This document shows positions 17,923 through 28,003 of a stretch of DNA of 64,000 nucleotides, piece after piece (positions within the stretch are counted from its first letter, which is position 1; every line of letters starts with the position of its first letter). The DNA lies in contig NZ_JADIKI010000021.1 of the NCBI RefSeq assembly GCF_044904605.1, positions 620,001 to 684,000 on the forward strand, in the 5' to 3' direction. The notes beneath the pieces are model-generated. The model was not told the origin of the DNA, did not search any database, and saw nothing but the letters and a program-made list of their open reading frames with translations. The DNA comes from Dyella_B humi. Its GTDB lineage: Bacteria; Pseudomonadota; Gammaproteobacteria; Xanthomonadales; Rhodanobacteraceae. The position numbers and the translations under genes are program-made.

Positions 17923-19830
17923 TTACATGCGGTCTTTGGCAATCTCGATCTTGGTCTTGGCCTTGAGCATATCGACGAAACCCTGCGTTTCGACACCGCC
18001 GTAAGCCTGCACCATCTGACGATAAAGCTGCTGACGATCATCGGCAGTCATCTTGGAAAGATCGCCGGCTTCAACTTTGTCAACGGCCAGCACAGCATAC
18101 GTGCCGTGATCCAGCGCCACATTGGCGTACTGCGGTTTGCCGTCGGCGACGGGATGCGGTGTCTTGAACGCCTGCGTCAGCACCGGCGGCGGCACGCCCG
18201 GCTGCACGCGCTGCACCTGGTTCACGCTCTGCAGATCGGCATGCTCGGCCTTGGCCAGCGCAACGATGTCCTCGCCCTTGCTCAAGCGCTGCACCAGCAC
18301 CTCAGCCTTCTTGCTCGCGGTTTCGGCGATGCGCTCGTCGAGAATCTTCTGCACAATCGCATCGTGGACTTCGGCAACCGACTTGGCCGATGCGGGGACA
18401 TGCTTGTTGACGCGCACGACTACCGAGTCAGTCTTGTCGAGGTTGATCAATGCGGAATTGTTGCCAGCGGCGAGCACGTCATTGGAGAACGAGGCGGCCA
18501 CTACCTTGGGATTGGCGGCGATGCCCTGCCCGCCTTCACGGCTGATCAGCGGCGTTTCCTTGATCTGTAGATTCAGCGCCTGCGCCGCCGGTTCCAGCGA
18601 GCCCGGATTCTGCGAGGTGAGATCGGTCATCTTGCCCGCAGTTTCGTTGTACACGCGGTCGCGCTCGCCTGTCGTTGCTTCCTTCAGCAACTGGCCGCGA
18701 ACCTCTTCGAACGGCTTGGTCTGGCCGCTGCGAATGTCGCGCAGGTAGATGATGTGGTAGCCCTCATCCGACAGCACTGGCTTGGAAATCTGCCCTTTTT
18801 GCAGCGCGAACATCGCCGCATCGAAGGCGGGATTGGTCACACCCTTCTGCAGCCAGCCCAAGTCACCGCCCTGCAGCTTGGAACCCAGGTCGTCCGAATT
18901 CTGCTGCGCCAGCTTGGTGAAATTGGCCGGCGCGGCTTCGGCGGCAATCTTGTCGGCCTTCTCTAGCGCGGCCTTCTGCTGCGCAGGTGTAGCGTTCTTG
19001 GGCACGTTGATCAGGATGTGCGAAACCTCGCGTTCTTCCGGCATGCCGAAACGCGACAGTTCCTGCTGGTAACGCTTCTTCAATTCTTCATCGGTGGGCT
19101 GTGTGTCGGCTTTCAAATCCGCGCCGTTCACCTCGATGTATTTCAGCGACACCTGCTCAGGATTCATGAAATCCGCCTGGTGCGCCTTGTAGTAATCCTG
19201 CACCTGCGCATCCGTCACCTGGCTGTCTTCGGGCGCCGGGCGCGGTAGCACGAAATAACGGATGTCGCGGCGCTGCAATTTGATGCCGAGATAACGATCG
19301 ATATCGGCAGGCGTCACGATGGTGCTGCCAGTGACTGCATCCTGCAGCAGGCTGCCTTCCAGCGAGGTGCGCAGGTTGTCCTGGTACATCTGCGGCGTCA
19401 TGCCCGCGCCAGCCAGCTGCGCGCGATACATGTTGCCGTCGAACTTGCCATCGATCTGGAACGCCGGCTGCGACGCAATTGCGTCGCGCAACGCCTGATC
19501 GGAAACGCGCATGCCAAGGTCTTCATTGGCTTGCAGCAGCAACTGCTGGCTAACCAGCTCGTCCAGTACCTGCTGCTTGAACTCGGGTTTGTCGAACAGG
19601 CTCGCGTCGAACTGATCGCCCATCTGCGCACGCTGCTGCTGGCGGATGCGGTTGATCGTGTCCTGATACTGCTGCTGGCCGACTTCGCGCTTGCCGACCT
19701 TGGCCACGAAGGTTTCGATGTGCGAGTTGAAGTAACCCTCGATACCAAAGAACGACATGGCAAATACGGCGACGCCCAGCACGATGATGGCCGGCCATCC
19801 TTGCATCTTGTCGCGTAGTGACTGCAGCAT
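17923..19830 (-). CDS. ppiD: PpiD-type periplasmic folding chaperone
   Basis: 635 residues from the ATG at 19830 (MLQSLRDKMQGWPAIIVLG). One N-terminal membrane anchor (about 12-33) is followed by a SurA_N-like helical domain. The parvulin domain covers about 245-345 (REVSHILINVPKNATPAQQKAA ... GDLGWLQKGVTNPAFDAAMF). A C-terminal helical part follows. It acts on outer-membrane and periplasmic proteins leaving the Sec translocon. Downstream of hup and two tRNA genes, as in the conserved lon-hup-ppiD order. Confidence 0.93.
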   Translation of the reverse strand: MLQSLRDKMQGWPAIIVLGVAVFAMSFFGIEGYFNSHIETFVAKVGKREVGQQQYQDTINRIRQQQRAQMGDQFDASLFDKPEFKQQVLDELVSQQLLLQANEDLGMRVSDQALRDAIASQPAFQIDGKFDGNMYRAQLAGAGMTPQMYQDNLRTSLEGSLLQDAVTGSTIVTPADIDRYLGIKLQRRDIRYFVLPRPAPEDSQVTDAQVQDYYKAHQADFMNPEQVSLKYIEVNGADLKADTQPTDEELKKRYQQELSRFGMPEEREVSHILINVPKNATPAQQKAALEKADKIAAEAAPANFTKLAQQNSDDLGSKLQGGDLGWLQKGVTNPAFDAAMFALQKGQISKPVLSDEGYHIIYLRDIRSGQTKPFEEVRGQLLKEATTGERDRVYNETAGKMTDLTSQNPGSLEPAAQALNLQIKETPLISREGGQGIAANPKVVAASFSNDVLAAGNNSALINLDKTDSVVVRVNKHVPASAKSVAEVHDAIVQKILDERIAETASKKAEVLVQRLSKGEDIVALAKAEHADLQSVNQVQRVQPGVPPPVLTQAFKTPHPVADGKPQYANVALDHGTYAVLAVDKVEAGDLSKMTADDRQQLYRQMVQAYGGVETQGFVDMLKAKTKIEIAKDRM

Positions 19831-19913
19831 GGGTTGTTCCCGCGATGATATTTTGCGCGTTGCCGCGCGTGACCTAAACGACAAGGGCGCCACGGGGGCG
19901 CCCTTGCAAACCG

Positions 19914-19990
19914 TGGCGGAGCGGACGGGACTCGAACCCGCGACCTCCGGCGTGACAGGCCAGCATTCTAACCGACTGAACTACCGCTCC
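19914..19990 (-). tRNA. tRNA-Asp(GTC), copy 2
   Basis: 77 nt with CCA (19914-19916). Sequence identical to the copy at 6732-6808. It lies 6 nt after tRNA-Val on the same strand. Confidence 0.98.
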
Positions 19991-19996
19991 ACGTTC

Positions 19997-20071
19997 TGGT
20001 GGGTGCTGTAGGGATCGAACCTACGACCCTCGCCTTGTAAGGGCGACGCTCTACCGCTGAGCTAAGCACCC
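19997..20071 (-). tRNA. tRNA-Val(TAC)
   Basis: 75 nt with CCA. The acceptor GGGTGCT pairs with AGCACCC; loop CTTACAA gives anticodon TAC. It starts 18 nt after the hup stop, so it may be read from the hup promoter. Confidence 0.97.
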
Positions 20072-20089
20072 CGGACCCTAGCGGGCCGC

Positions 20090-20362
20090 TTAGTTTAGGG
20101 CGTCCTTGAGCGTCTTGCCAGCCTTGAAGGCCGGAACCTTGGACGCGGCGATCTTGATCTCCTCGTTCGTGCGGGGGTTACGGCCGGTACGGGCGGCGCG
20201 GCTGCGCACGGTGAAGGTACCGAAGCCGACGACCGAGACGTCGTCGCCGTTCTGCAGAGCCTTCTGCACGGTCTCGAAGAACGCTTCGAGTGCACGGCCC
20301 GCGTCAGCCTTGGTCAGTTCGGCTTTTTCGGCGACGGCATTGATCAGATCGGTTTTATTCAT
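20090..20362 (-). CDS. hup: DNA-binding protein HU
   Basis: 90 residues, a full-length HU-family nucleoid protein (MNKTDLINAVAEKAELTKADAGRALEAF). The DNA-binding arm GTFTVRSRAARTGRNPRTNE follows, and KVPAFKAGKTLKDALN closes the protein. It bends DNA and helps organise the chromosome as a dimer. Position between lon and ppiD matches hupB of E. coli. GGGAG precedes the ATG. Confidence 0.97.
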   Translation of the reverse strand: MNKTDLINAVAEKAELTKADAGRALEAFFETVQKALQNGDDVSVVGFGTFTVRSRAARTGRNPRTNEEIKIAASKVPAFKAGKTLKDALN

Positions 20363-20507
20363 TGAGTTACTCCCTTAAACAGGTATTCGGCCCGCGGCAA
20401 GATTGGGAATGGGACAACGCGGGAAAGGACATGGGAATCGTGCAGGGCGCTGCCACGCAGACCCGCATCGCTGTGCATCGGCTTAAAGCGCAGGATGACG
20501 GTGAGCC

Positions 20508-20536
20508 TTTATACCAGCGCCCCCCAGGGTCCGCAA
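20508..20536 (-). promoter_or_regulatory. Sigma-70 promoter candidate for hup
   Basis: Read on the minus strand: TTGCGG (20536-20531), a 17-nt spacer, then TATAAA (20513-20508). This predicts a leader of about 140 nt before the HU start. Confidence 0.6.
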
Positions 20537-20629
20537 TACAAGCAATACCAACGCATTGCAGCGGTTCAGCGGTGCGTATTCGCGCACGGCGAGACGCTAT
20601 GCAAACGCCGCCCGGTCGTGCTATGCGCA

Positions 20630-20663
20630 AACACGAAACAGGCGACACGTGGAACGTGCCGCC
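20630..20663 (-). terminator. Terminator candidate of lon
   Basis: 10-bp stem with one mismatch (20663-20654 with 20650-20641, loop of 3), then TGTTTCGTGTTT on the minus strand, 29 nt after the lon stop. Confidence 0.55.
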
Positions 20664-20691
20664 TATCGCAGATCATTGATACACGGATGAA

Positions 20692-23208
20692 TCAATGCGG
20701 CCGAGCGGGTGTTTCGGCCCCATCTTCGTGCTGCTGAGGCACCGCCTCGGTCGTCGTGGCGGATGCCGCAGCGGCTTCAGCGGGTTCCTTGGCCGGCAGC
20801 GGCTGCAGCGGATGCTCCAGCGCAATGTCGAGCACCTCATCGATCCAGCGCACAGGATGGATGTCCAGCGAACTGGTGATGTTTTCCGGAATATCGGCCA
20901 GATCCTTGCGGTTCTCGTCCGGAATGATCACGGTAGTGATGCCACCGCGATGCGCCGCAAGCAGTTTCTCCTTCAAGCCGCCGATCGGAAGCACGCGACC
21001 GCGCAACGTGATTTCACCCGTCATGGCCACTTCGGAGCGCACCGGCACCTTGGTCAGCGCCGACACGAGCGCGGTGCACATCGCAATGCCGGCACTCGGG
21101 CCGTCCTTCGGCGTGGCGCCTTCGGGCACGTGGATATGCAGGTCGAATTTCTCGTGGAAATCCGGATCGATGCCGAGCTGGTTGGCGCGCGCGCGCACCA
21201 CCGACAACGCAGCCTGGATCGATTCCTTCATCACATCGCCGAGCTGGCCGGTGTGTATCTGACGTCCCTTGCCCGGCACGATCGATGCTTCGATGCTGAG
21301 CAGATCGCCGCCGACCTGCGTCCACGCCAGGCCGGTGACTAGACCGACTTCGTTTTGTAGTTCCTTGCGGCCGAAGTCGAAACGACGCACACCGAGATAT
21401 TTCTCGAGGTTGTCGGAATTCACCTTCACCTTGCCAGACACAGCCGCCTTTGCTTTCTTCTTCTCGACCTTGGCAGGCTCGGCGCCGTCCTTGAGCTCGC
21501 CCAACGTGATCTGCTTGACCACCTTGCGGCAGATCTTGGAAATCTCGCGCTCCAGATTGCGCACGCCCGATTCGCGCGTGTAATAGCGCACGATATCGCG
21601 CACAGCTTCTTCGTCTATGGAAACTTCTTCGGACTTCAGGCCGTTCGCCTTGACCTGTTTCGGCAGCAAATATCTCTGTGCGATCGCGAGCTTTTCATCC
21701 TCGGTATAACCCGGAATGCGGATGACTTCCATACGGTCCAACAAGGGGCCTGGAATATTCAGCGAGTTCGCGGTGGCGACCCACATCACTTCGGAAAGAT
21801 CGAGATCGACTTCCAGATAGTGATCGTTGAACGTATGGTTCTGCTCCGGATCGAGCACTTCCAACAGCGCCGACGAAGGATCGCCGCGGAAGTCCATCGA
21901 CATTTTGTCGATTTCATCCAGCACGAACAGCGGGTTCTTGCTGCCGACTTTGTTCATGTTCTGCACGATGCGGCCCGGCATCGAACCGATGTAGGTGCGG
22001 CGATGGCCACGGATTTCGGCTTCATCTCGCACACCGCCCAGACTCATGCGAACGAACTTGCGGTTGGTTGCTTTGGCGATCGACTGGCCGAGCGAAGTCT
22101 TGCCCACGCCGGGAGGGCCGACGAGGCACAGGATCGGACCCTTCATGCTGCTAACGCGCTGCTGCACCGCGAGGTATTCGAGGATGCGCTCCTTCACCTT
22201 CTCCAGGCCGAAGTGATCGGCATCCAGCACTTGCTGCGCGAGTGCGAGATCTTTGCGCACCTTGCTGCGCTTCTTCCACGGCACACCGATCAGCCAGTCG
22301 AGGTAATTGCGCACCACGGTGGCTTCGGCGGACATGGGCGACATCTGCCGCAGCTTGCCGAACTCCTGCCGCGCCTTGGTGAGCACGGGCTTGGGCATGC
22401 CGGCGTCTTCGATCTTCTTCTGCAGTTCTTCGATTTCGTTCGGGCCTTCCTCGCCCTCGCCCAGCTCCTTCTGGATCGCCTTCATCTGTTCGTTGAGGTA
22501 GTACTCGCGCTGGCTCTTTTCCATCTGCGACTTCACGCGGCCGCGAATGCGCTTTTCTACCTGCTGCAGATCGATTTCGCCGTCGACCAAGCCGATCAGC
22601 AATTCCAGACGCTGACCCACGTCCGCGGTTTCCAGCACTCTCTGCTTATCGGCCATGCGCACAGAAAGATGCGCGGCGATGGAGTCGGCCAAGCGCGAAG
22701 GATCGTCGATGCCCGACAGCGTCGCCAGCACTTCCGGCGGCAGCTTGCGGCTCTGCTTGACCAGTTGCTCGAACAGCGACACCAGCGTGCGCGATACGAC
22801 GTCCAGCTCGCGCTCTTTGATGTTGTAGACGGGCTCGATGACGCGCGAACTCGCGGTGAGCATGCCGTTTTCGTCGTGGTACTCCTCGATCGCCACGCGC
22901 GACTGACCCTCGACTAGCACCTTTACCGTGCCATCGGGAAGCTTCAGCAGTTGCAGCACGCCGGCAAGCGTGCCTATCTGGTGCAGATCCTTGATGGCCG
23001 GATCGTCGATATCCGGACTCTTCTGCGCAACCAGCAGGATCTGGCGTTCACCTTCCATCGCGCGCTCAAGCGCACGCATGGATTTGTCGCGCCCCACAAA
23101 CAGCGGAATCACCATGTGCGGGTACACGACCACATCACGCAGCGGAAGTACCGGCAGTACATCCAAAGCAGCGCCAGTAGTGGTGGGGATTGCGGCACTT
23201 TTTGCCAT
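20692..23208 (-). CDS. lon: ATP-dependent protease Lon
   Basis: 838 residues. N-terminal substrate-binding LON domain (VLPVLPLRDVVVYPHMVIPLFVGR), long coiled-coil middle (about 190-260), then the AAA+ domain with Walker A GPPGVGKTSL and Walker B LFVLDEIDKM. The C-terminal protease domain has the Ser705-Lys748 dyad in DGPSAGIAM and PIGGLKEKLLAAH. It degrades misfolded and short-lived regulatory proteins. Between clpX and hup in the usual order. The tail is Ala/Glu/Thr-rich. Confidence 0.97.
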   Translation of the reverse strand: MAKSAAIPTTTGAALDVLPVLPLRDVVVYPHMVIPLFVGRDKSMRALERAMEGERQILLVAQKSPDIDDPAIKDLHQIGTLAGVLQLLKLPDGTVKVLVEGQSRVAIEEYHDENGMLTASSRVIEPVYNIKERELDVVSRTLVSLFEQLVKQSRKLPPEVLATLSGIDDPSRLADSIAAHLSVRMADKQRVLETADVGQRLELLIGLVDGEIDLQQVEKRIRGRVKSQMEKSQREYYLNEQMKAIQKELGEGEEGPNEIEELQKKIEDAGMPKPVLTKARQEFGKLRQMSPMSAEATVVRNYLDWLIGVPWKKRSKVRKDLALAQQVLDADHFGLEKVKERILEYLAVQQRVSSMKGPILCLVGPPGVGKTSLGQSIAKATNRKFVRMSLGGVRDEAEIRGHRRTYIGSMPGRIVQNMNKVGSKNPLFVLDEIDKMSMDFRGDPSSALLEVLDPEQNHTFNDHYLEVDLDLSEVMWVATANSLNIPGPLLDRMEVIRIPGYTEDEKLAIAQRYLLPKQVKANGLKSEEVSIDEEAVRDIVRYYTRESGVRNLEREISKICRKVVKQITLGELKDGAEPAKVEKKKAKAAVSGKVKVNSDNLEKYLGVRRFDFGRKELQNEVGLVTGLAWTQVGGDLLSIEASIVPGKGRQIHTGQLGDVMKESIQAALSVVRARANQLGIDPDFHEKFDLHIHVPEGATPKDGPSAGIAMCTALVSALTKVPVRSEVAMTGEITLRGRVLPIGGLKEKLLAAHRGGITTVIIPDENRKDLADIPENITSSLDIHPVRWIDEVLDIALEHPLQPLPAKEPAEAAAASATTTEAVPQQHEDGAETPARPH

Positions 23209-23307
23209 CGCTGGGAGTCTCTCGCGAATAAGGTTTGGACAATCTTTGAACGGCTGTCCTGGCCGTTCTTCAGCGCCAGCCGAATCCGGTTACACAACCG
23301 AATTCAC

Positions 23308-23326
23308 GCGGCACACCCTGTGCCGC
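23308..23326. promoter_or_regulatory. Palindrome upstream of lon
   Basis: A perfect 8-bp inverted repeat, GCGGCACA and TGTGCCGC with a 3-nt spacer, lies about 100 nt before the lon start. Possible operator or leader hairpin; no regulator is assigned. No clear heat-shock promoter was recognised in this gap. Confidence 0.3.
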
Positions 23327-23411
23327 TGTGCTGGCGACCCCGACACTGCGCCGAGGCCACTAACTCGTCAAGTGGAGGCGTGGTAGGGCGCATACAAGAG
23401 TCAGCCCTGTC

Positions 23412-23451
23412 ACAGAAAACATACGGCCCCGGCGGAAACCCGCCGGGGCCG
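23412..23451 (-). terminator. Intrinsic terminator of clpX
   Basis: Perfect 12-bp GC stem (23424-23435 with 23440-23451, loop of 4), then TATGTTTTCTG on the minus strand, 23 nt after the clpX stop. Confidence 0.8.
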
Positions 23452-23473
23452 TGATAGGCCATTACGCTGGCGA

Positions 23474-24775
<1,302 letters not shown>

Positions 24776-24880
24776 TCGTTTGATCCTGCTGGAAAATCCC
24801 GGTACGGGTCGAGAATAGCACAGGGTCCCAAATCCGCACCCGGACGCGGGACCCCGTTATGGATGAAGCATCGGCCGTAA

Positions 24881-25510
24881 TCAGGCCGACTTAACCGTTT
24901 CGACGGCACGCCGGTCGAGAACGGCGTCGATCAGCCCGTATTCCTTGGCCTGCTCAGCGCTCATGAAGCGATCACGCTCCATGTCACGCTCGATCCTTTC
25001 CAGGGACTGACCGGTGTGGTGGACGTAAATGTCGTTCAGCCGGCGGCGCAGATACAGGATTTCCTGGGCCTGGATCTCGATGTCGGTGGCCTGACCGCGC
25101 GCGCCGCCCGAGGGCTGGTGGATCATCACGCGGGAGTTGGGCAGCGAGTAGCGCTTGCCCTTGGCGCCTGCCATCAGCAGCAGCGAGGCGGCGCTGCAGG
25201 CCTGTCCGACGCACATCGTGCTCACGTCAGGCTTGACGAACTGCATGGTGTCGTAGATTGCCAGGCCCGCGGTGACCGCGCCGCCAGGGCTGTTGATGTA
25301 CAGATGGATGTCCTTGTCGGGGTTTTCCGACTCAAGGAACAGCATCTGCGCCACCAGCAGATTGGCTACCTGATCGTTCACTTCACCGACCAGGAAGATC
25401 ACGCGTTCCTTCAGCAGGCGCGAGTAGATGTCATACGAACGCTCGCCGCGAGCGGTCTGCTCGACGACGATCGGCACCAGGTTGAGGTTCTGGATCGGGT
25501 CCATGGCCAT
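24881..25510 (-). CDS. clpP: ATP-dependent Clp protease proteolytic subunit
   Basis: 209 residues. Serine peptidase of the ClpP barrel; the catalytic triad is Ser106 (GQACSAAS), His131 (VMIHQPSGG) and Asp180 (MERDRF). The INSPGGAVTAG strand forms the oxyanion-hole region. A short N-terminal propeptide precedes LVPIVVEQT. Either ATG at 25510 or 25504 could be used. It is between tig and clpX, the conserved order. No gene is seen in the 236-nt gap before tig. Confidence 0.97.
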   Translation of the reverse strand: MAMDPIQNLNLVPIVVEQTARGERSYDIYSRLLKERVIFLVGEVNDQVANLLVAQMLFLESENPDKDIHLYINSPGGAVTAGLAIYDTMQFVKPDVSTMCVGQACSAASLLLMAGAKGKRYSLPNSRVMIHQPSGGARGQATDIEIQAQEILYLRRRLNDIYVHHTGQSLERIERDMERDRFMSAEQAKEYGLIDAVLDRRAVETVKSA

Positions 25511-25746
25511 GCGTGCGGCACTCCGGATAGGGGACTAATGGCGATTCGTATGATCGAGCCAGACTAGCAGGTCGGGAAATCCCTCCGCTAGCGAAGCCGA
25601 CGAAACCACCCGCAAATCCAGCATGTTTTTGCATGCTCGATTCGCGACGCTCAGGTTCGAACTAGGATCGAACGTCGTGCGTTGGGAAGTGCGAGAGGGC
25701 ACTCCCTTCACGCTCTGGCGGGTTCGCCGGGCCTGATCGAATCGTC

Positions 25747-27039
25747 TCAGGCGCCGACCGGACGCATTACTTCGTCGAAGCTCAGGTTCTGCACGGTGGT
25801 CTTGGCGTGCTCGGCCACCCACTCGGCTACCTGATCTTCCATGACGCGGTTCTGCAGCCCCGACATCAACTGGGGATCGCCATTGTAGAGTTCAATGACC
25901 TTCTCCGGCTCCTCGTAGGTCGAGGCGATCGCGGCGAGCTGCTCGGCCAGGCGCGTGCGATCCAGCTTCAGCTCGCTCTTGCGGGCAATCTCGCCCATCA
26001 GCAAGCCGGCGATGACGCGCAGGCGCGCGGCAGGCACGGCGGCATCCACCAGCTGCGGCGGGGGCTGCTGGCCGCGCGGCACACTGCCAGCCGCCAGGTT
26101 GCGCGCTTCGCCCTGCACCATCAGGTTCGGCACTTCCAGGTCGCCGTAAGCCTGGGCCAGCTTTTCGGCCACGTGGGACTTCAGGCGCCCCATCAGTGCG
26201 GCCTTGAGTTCGCGCTCCAGGTTGGAGCGCACTTCCTTGCGGAAATGCTCCAAGTTGCCGTCGTCGATGCCGAACTGCTTGATGAACTCGGCATCCACTT
26301 CCGGAAGCTTCGGTTCCTGCACCTTCACGATCTTGAAGCTGACCTTGGCGGTCTTGCCGGCAAGCTGGTCGTTGCGGAAGTCGGCCGGGAATTCGATGTC
26401 GTTCTCGAACACTTCGTCGGCCTTGTGGCCGGTGAGCGCACCGTCCAGCGCCTTGAACAACGTGCCGGAGCCCAGCACGCTGCCGGCACGTTCCTGGCCC
26501 TCGGCTGGGAAGCGGTAGTCGCCGGCCACGGCGTCGTATTCGAACATCACGAAATCGCCCTCGGCGGAGGGGCGCTCGACTTCTTGAAAACTGCGGCGCT
26601 GCTGACGCAAGGTTTCGATCATCTTCTCGACGTCGGCGTCGGTCACTTCAGCGACCGGCCGGGCGACTTCCAGCGCGGAAACGTCGATTTCCGGGAATTC
26701 CGGCATCACCTCGAAAGTGGCCGTGTAGGCAATCTCGCCGTTTTCCGGCTGGCCGGTGGTGTCGATGGCCGGGTTGGCGACGGGGCGCAGATTTTCCTTC
26801 TCGAAGGCCTCGCGCAGCGTGCTGCCGATCAGGTCGGAGAGCACCTCGCCACGCACTTGCGCGCCGAAGCGCTGCTGGATCACGTTGGCGGGCACCTTGC
26901 CCGGACGAAAGCCTTTCAGGCGCACCGTGCGGCTCATCTCGGTGATGCGCGCGCTGACCTGCGACTCGAAGCGCTCTGCCGGAAACCTGACCGTGAGCTT
27001 GCGCTCGAGCTTGCCGACATTTTCAACCGAAAACTGCAT
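25747..27039 (-). CDS. tig: Trigger factor
   Basis: 430 residues from the ATG at 27039, with AGGAG 5 nt upstream. Ribosome-associated chaperone and prolyl isomerase. The ribosome-binding signature GFRPGKVP lies at about residue 44-51. The FKBP-like domain covers about 150-245, and the helical C-terminal arms hold the substrate. First gene of the tig-clpP-clpX-lon series, close behind tRNA-Leu on the same strand. Confidence 0.96.
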   Translation of the reverse strand: MQFSVENVGKLERKLTVRFPAERFESQVSARITEMSRTVRLKGFRPGKVPANVIQQRFGAQVRGEVLSDLIGSTLREAFEKENLRPVANPAIDTTGQPENGEIAYTATFEVMPEFPEIDVSALEVARPVAEVTDADVEKMIETLRQQRRSFQEVERPSAEGDFVMFEYDAVAGDYRFPAEGQERAGSVLGSGTLFKALDGALTGHKADEVFENDIEFPADFRNDQLAGKTAKVSFKIVKVQEPKLPEVDAEFIKQFGIDDGNLEHFRKEVRSNLERELKAALMGRLKSHVAEKLAQAYGDLEVPNLMVQGEARNLAAGSVPRGQQPPPQLVDAAVPAARLRVIAGLLMGEIARKSELKLDRTRLAEQLAAIASTYEEPEKVIELYNGDPQLMSGLQNRVMEDQVAEWVAEHAKTTVQNLSFDEVMRPVGA

Positions 27040-27118
27040 GACGTCTCCTGGAATATCCTGTAATGGTCCGTAACGGCACCGCGGTGGCACGGCCGCCCGC
27101 AAAATCAAGCGCAAGGTG

Positions 27119-27204
27119 TGGTGCGAAAGAAGGGACTCGAACCCTTACGGGGGTTACCCGCTGGAACCTAAATCCAGTGCGTCTACCAGTTCCGCCACTT
27201 TCGC
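27119..27204 (-). tRNA. tRNA-Leu(TAG)
   Basis: 86 nt with CCA and a long variable arm. The acceptor GCGAAAG pairs with CTTTCGC; loop TTTAGGT gives anticodon TAG. It forms the left border of the lanthipeptide locus; its 5' side faces the locus. Confidence 0.97.
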
Positions 27205-27685
27205 ATCGTTCGCCGGACTGCAAGCTGCGGATTATCAAAGACTTCCCCGGTCAAACTCTAGACCGTCGAACGCCTGCCCTGCCGCGACCTGGGCGATGAC
27301 TACCTTGCGCCAAAGCGACGCATTTTACGGTTCATCCACGGCCCAGCACAAGCGCATAGCGCCCGAACTCTAACGGTTGATGCAATGCAAAATTGAACCC
27401 ATCGCGTCTGCTCGCCTGGTTATAGCCATAAAGATTCACCGTCTTTTTTTGACAGCCATTCCAAGCTCACGCACCGTCGATTGACATCGCGGTTGCCCAC
27501 GGCGCAGGTTAATGCCGGTTTGCCCGTAACCGCTCGCTTGCAAGGGATCGTCACCCGTGGGCAAACCGTGTGTCCATGTGTGTCAACGTTCTGAATCGGC
27601 TCGGATTCGGGAGCCGGGGCGACATGTGGCTTCCGACATCCACGCCTTCGCTGTTCTAACTCTTGCTTCGCAAAAGGAGATAGTT
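27205..27685 (+). promoter_or_regulatory. Upstream region of the lanthipeptide precursor gene (481 nt)
   Basis: No gene seen. It holds two overlapping perfect 10-bp inverted repeats: TTGCCCACGG (27493-27502) with CCGTGGGCAA (27555-27564), and CGGTTTGCCC (27516-27525) with GGGCAAACCG (27559-27568). They share the same right arm, so the two pairings exclude each other. TTGACA occurs at 27449-27454 and at 27481-27486, but neither has a convincing -10 at the right distance. The part around 27361-27460 is visibly more AT-rich than the neighbouring genes. Confidence 0.45.
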
Positions 27686-27889
27686 ATGCAACAGATTGAT
27701 GAAGTCGTTTCGAGTTGGCTGAGTGGTGATGAAGGCCTGGACAATCCCGCAGGCCCGCTTTACATCGAAGGTGCTGCCGCGACCGAAGCGGCACTGACCG
27801 ATCCGGGCATTGGCAAGGTGCTTATCTCGGGCGCCACCTCGTGCTCATACAGCGGCAAACTTTGCGCGAGCATTTGCTTCTGCTGTTGA
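27686..27889 (+). CDS. Class II lanthipeptide precursor (LanA-like)
   Basis: 67 residues; AAGGAGA stands 5 nt before the ATG. The acidic leader (about 1-50) carries EVVSSWLSGDEGLDNPAGPL. The C-terminal core is rich in Ser, Thr and Cys. A Gly-Ala at 49-50 is a plausible leader cleavage site, which leaves TSCSYSGKLCASICFCC (17 residues; Thr51, Ser52, Ser54, Ser56, Ser62; Cys53, Cys60, Cys64, Cys66, Cys67). A complete LanM gene follows, which strongly supports a RiPP precursor dehydrated at Ser/Thr and cyclised through Cys. The cleavage site and ring pattern are inferred. An upstream in-frame GTG at 27557 would give 110 residues but lacks an equally good ribosome-binding site. Confidence 0.88.
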   Translation: MQQIDEVVSSWLSGDEGLDNPAGPLYIEGAAATEAALTDPGIGKVLISGATSCSYSGKLCASICFCC

Positions 27890-27896
27890 TCTGACC

Positions 27897-27947
27897 TGCC
27901 AACGCGCAGCGTCCCTTTTTACTCGTGCCATGCGCTGCGCGTTGGCA
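27897..27947 (+). promoter_or_regulatory. Stem-loop between lanA and lanM
   Basis: Perfect 15-bp stem, TGCCAACGCGCAGCG (27897-27911) with CGCTGCGCGTTGGCA (27933-27947), around a 21-nt loop. It starts 7 nt after the lanA stop. No T-run follows directly, so partial termination or 3'-end protection of the lanA message is more likely than full termination. Confidence 0.75.
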
Positions 27948-28003
27948 CTTCATCTGTTTCCGGTGCATGCGTTTTTTCCACAGCCACAGCAAGGAATCTG
28001 TCT

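Larger units (their letters stand above)
20363..20691. other. hup upstream region and lon downstream region (329 nt)
   Basis: No gene seen; short open frames here lack coding character and a good ribosome-binding site. It holds a hup promoter candidate and a lon terminator hairpin, listed separately. Confidence 0.6.

Noticed and set aside
20090..20362. hup as IHF subunit
   Set aside because: The arm and C-terminal sequence match HU, and the position between lon and ppiD is that of hupB.
20367..20737. Short open frames in the hup-lon gap
   Set aside because: No ribosome-binding site or family resemblance; the stretch is explained by a promoter and a terminator.
27557..27685. N-terminal extension of the lanthipeptide precursor from a GTG at 27557
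   Set aside because: The ATG at 27686 has an ideal AAGGAGA site, and the extension reads as non-coding leader containing part of the inverted repeat.
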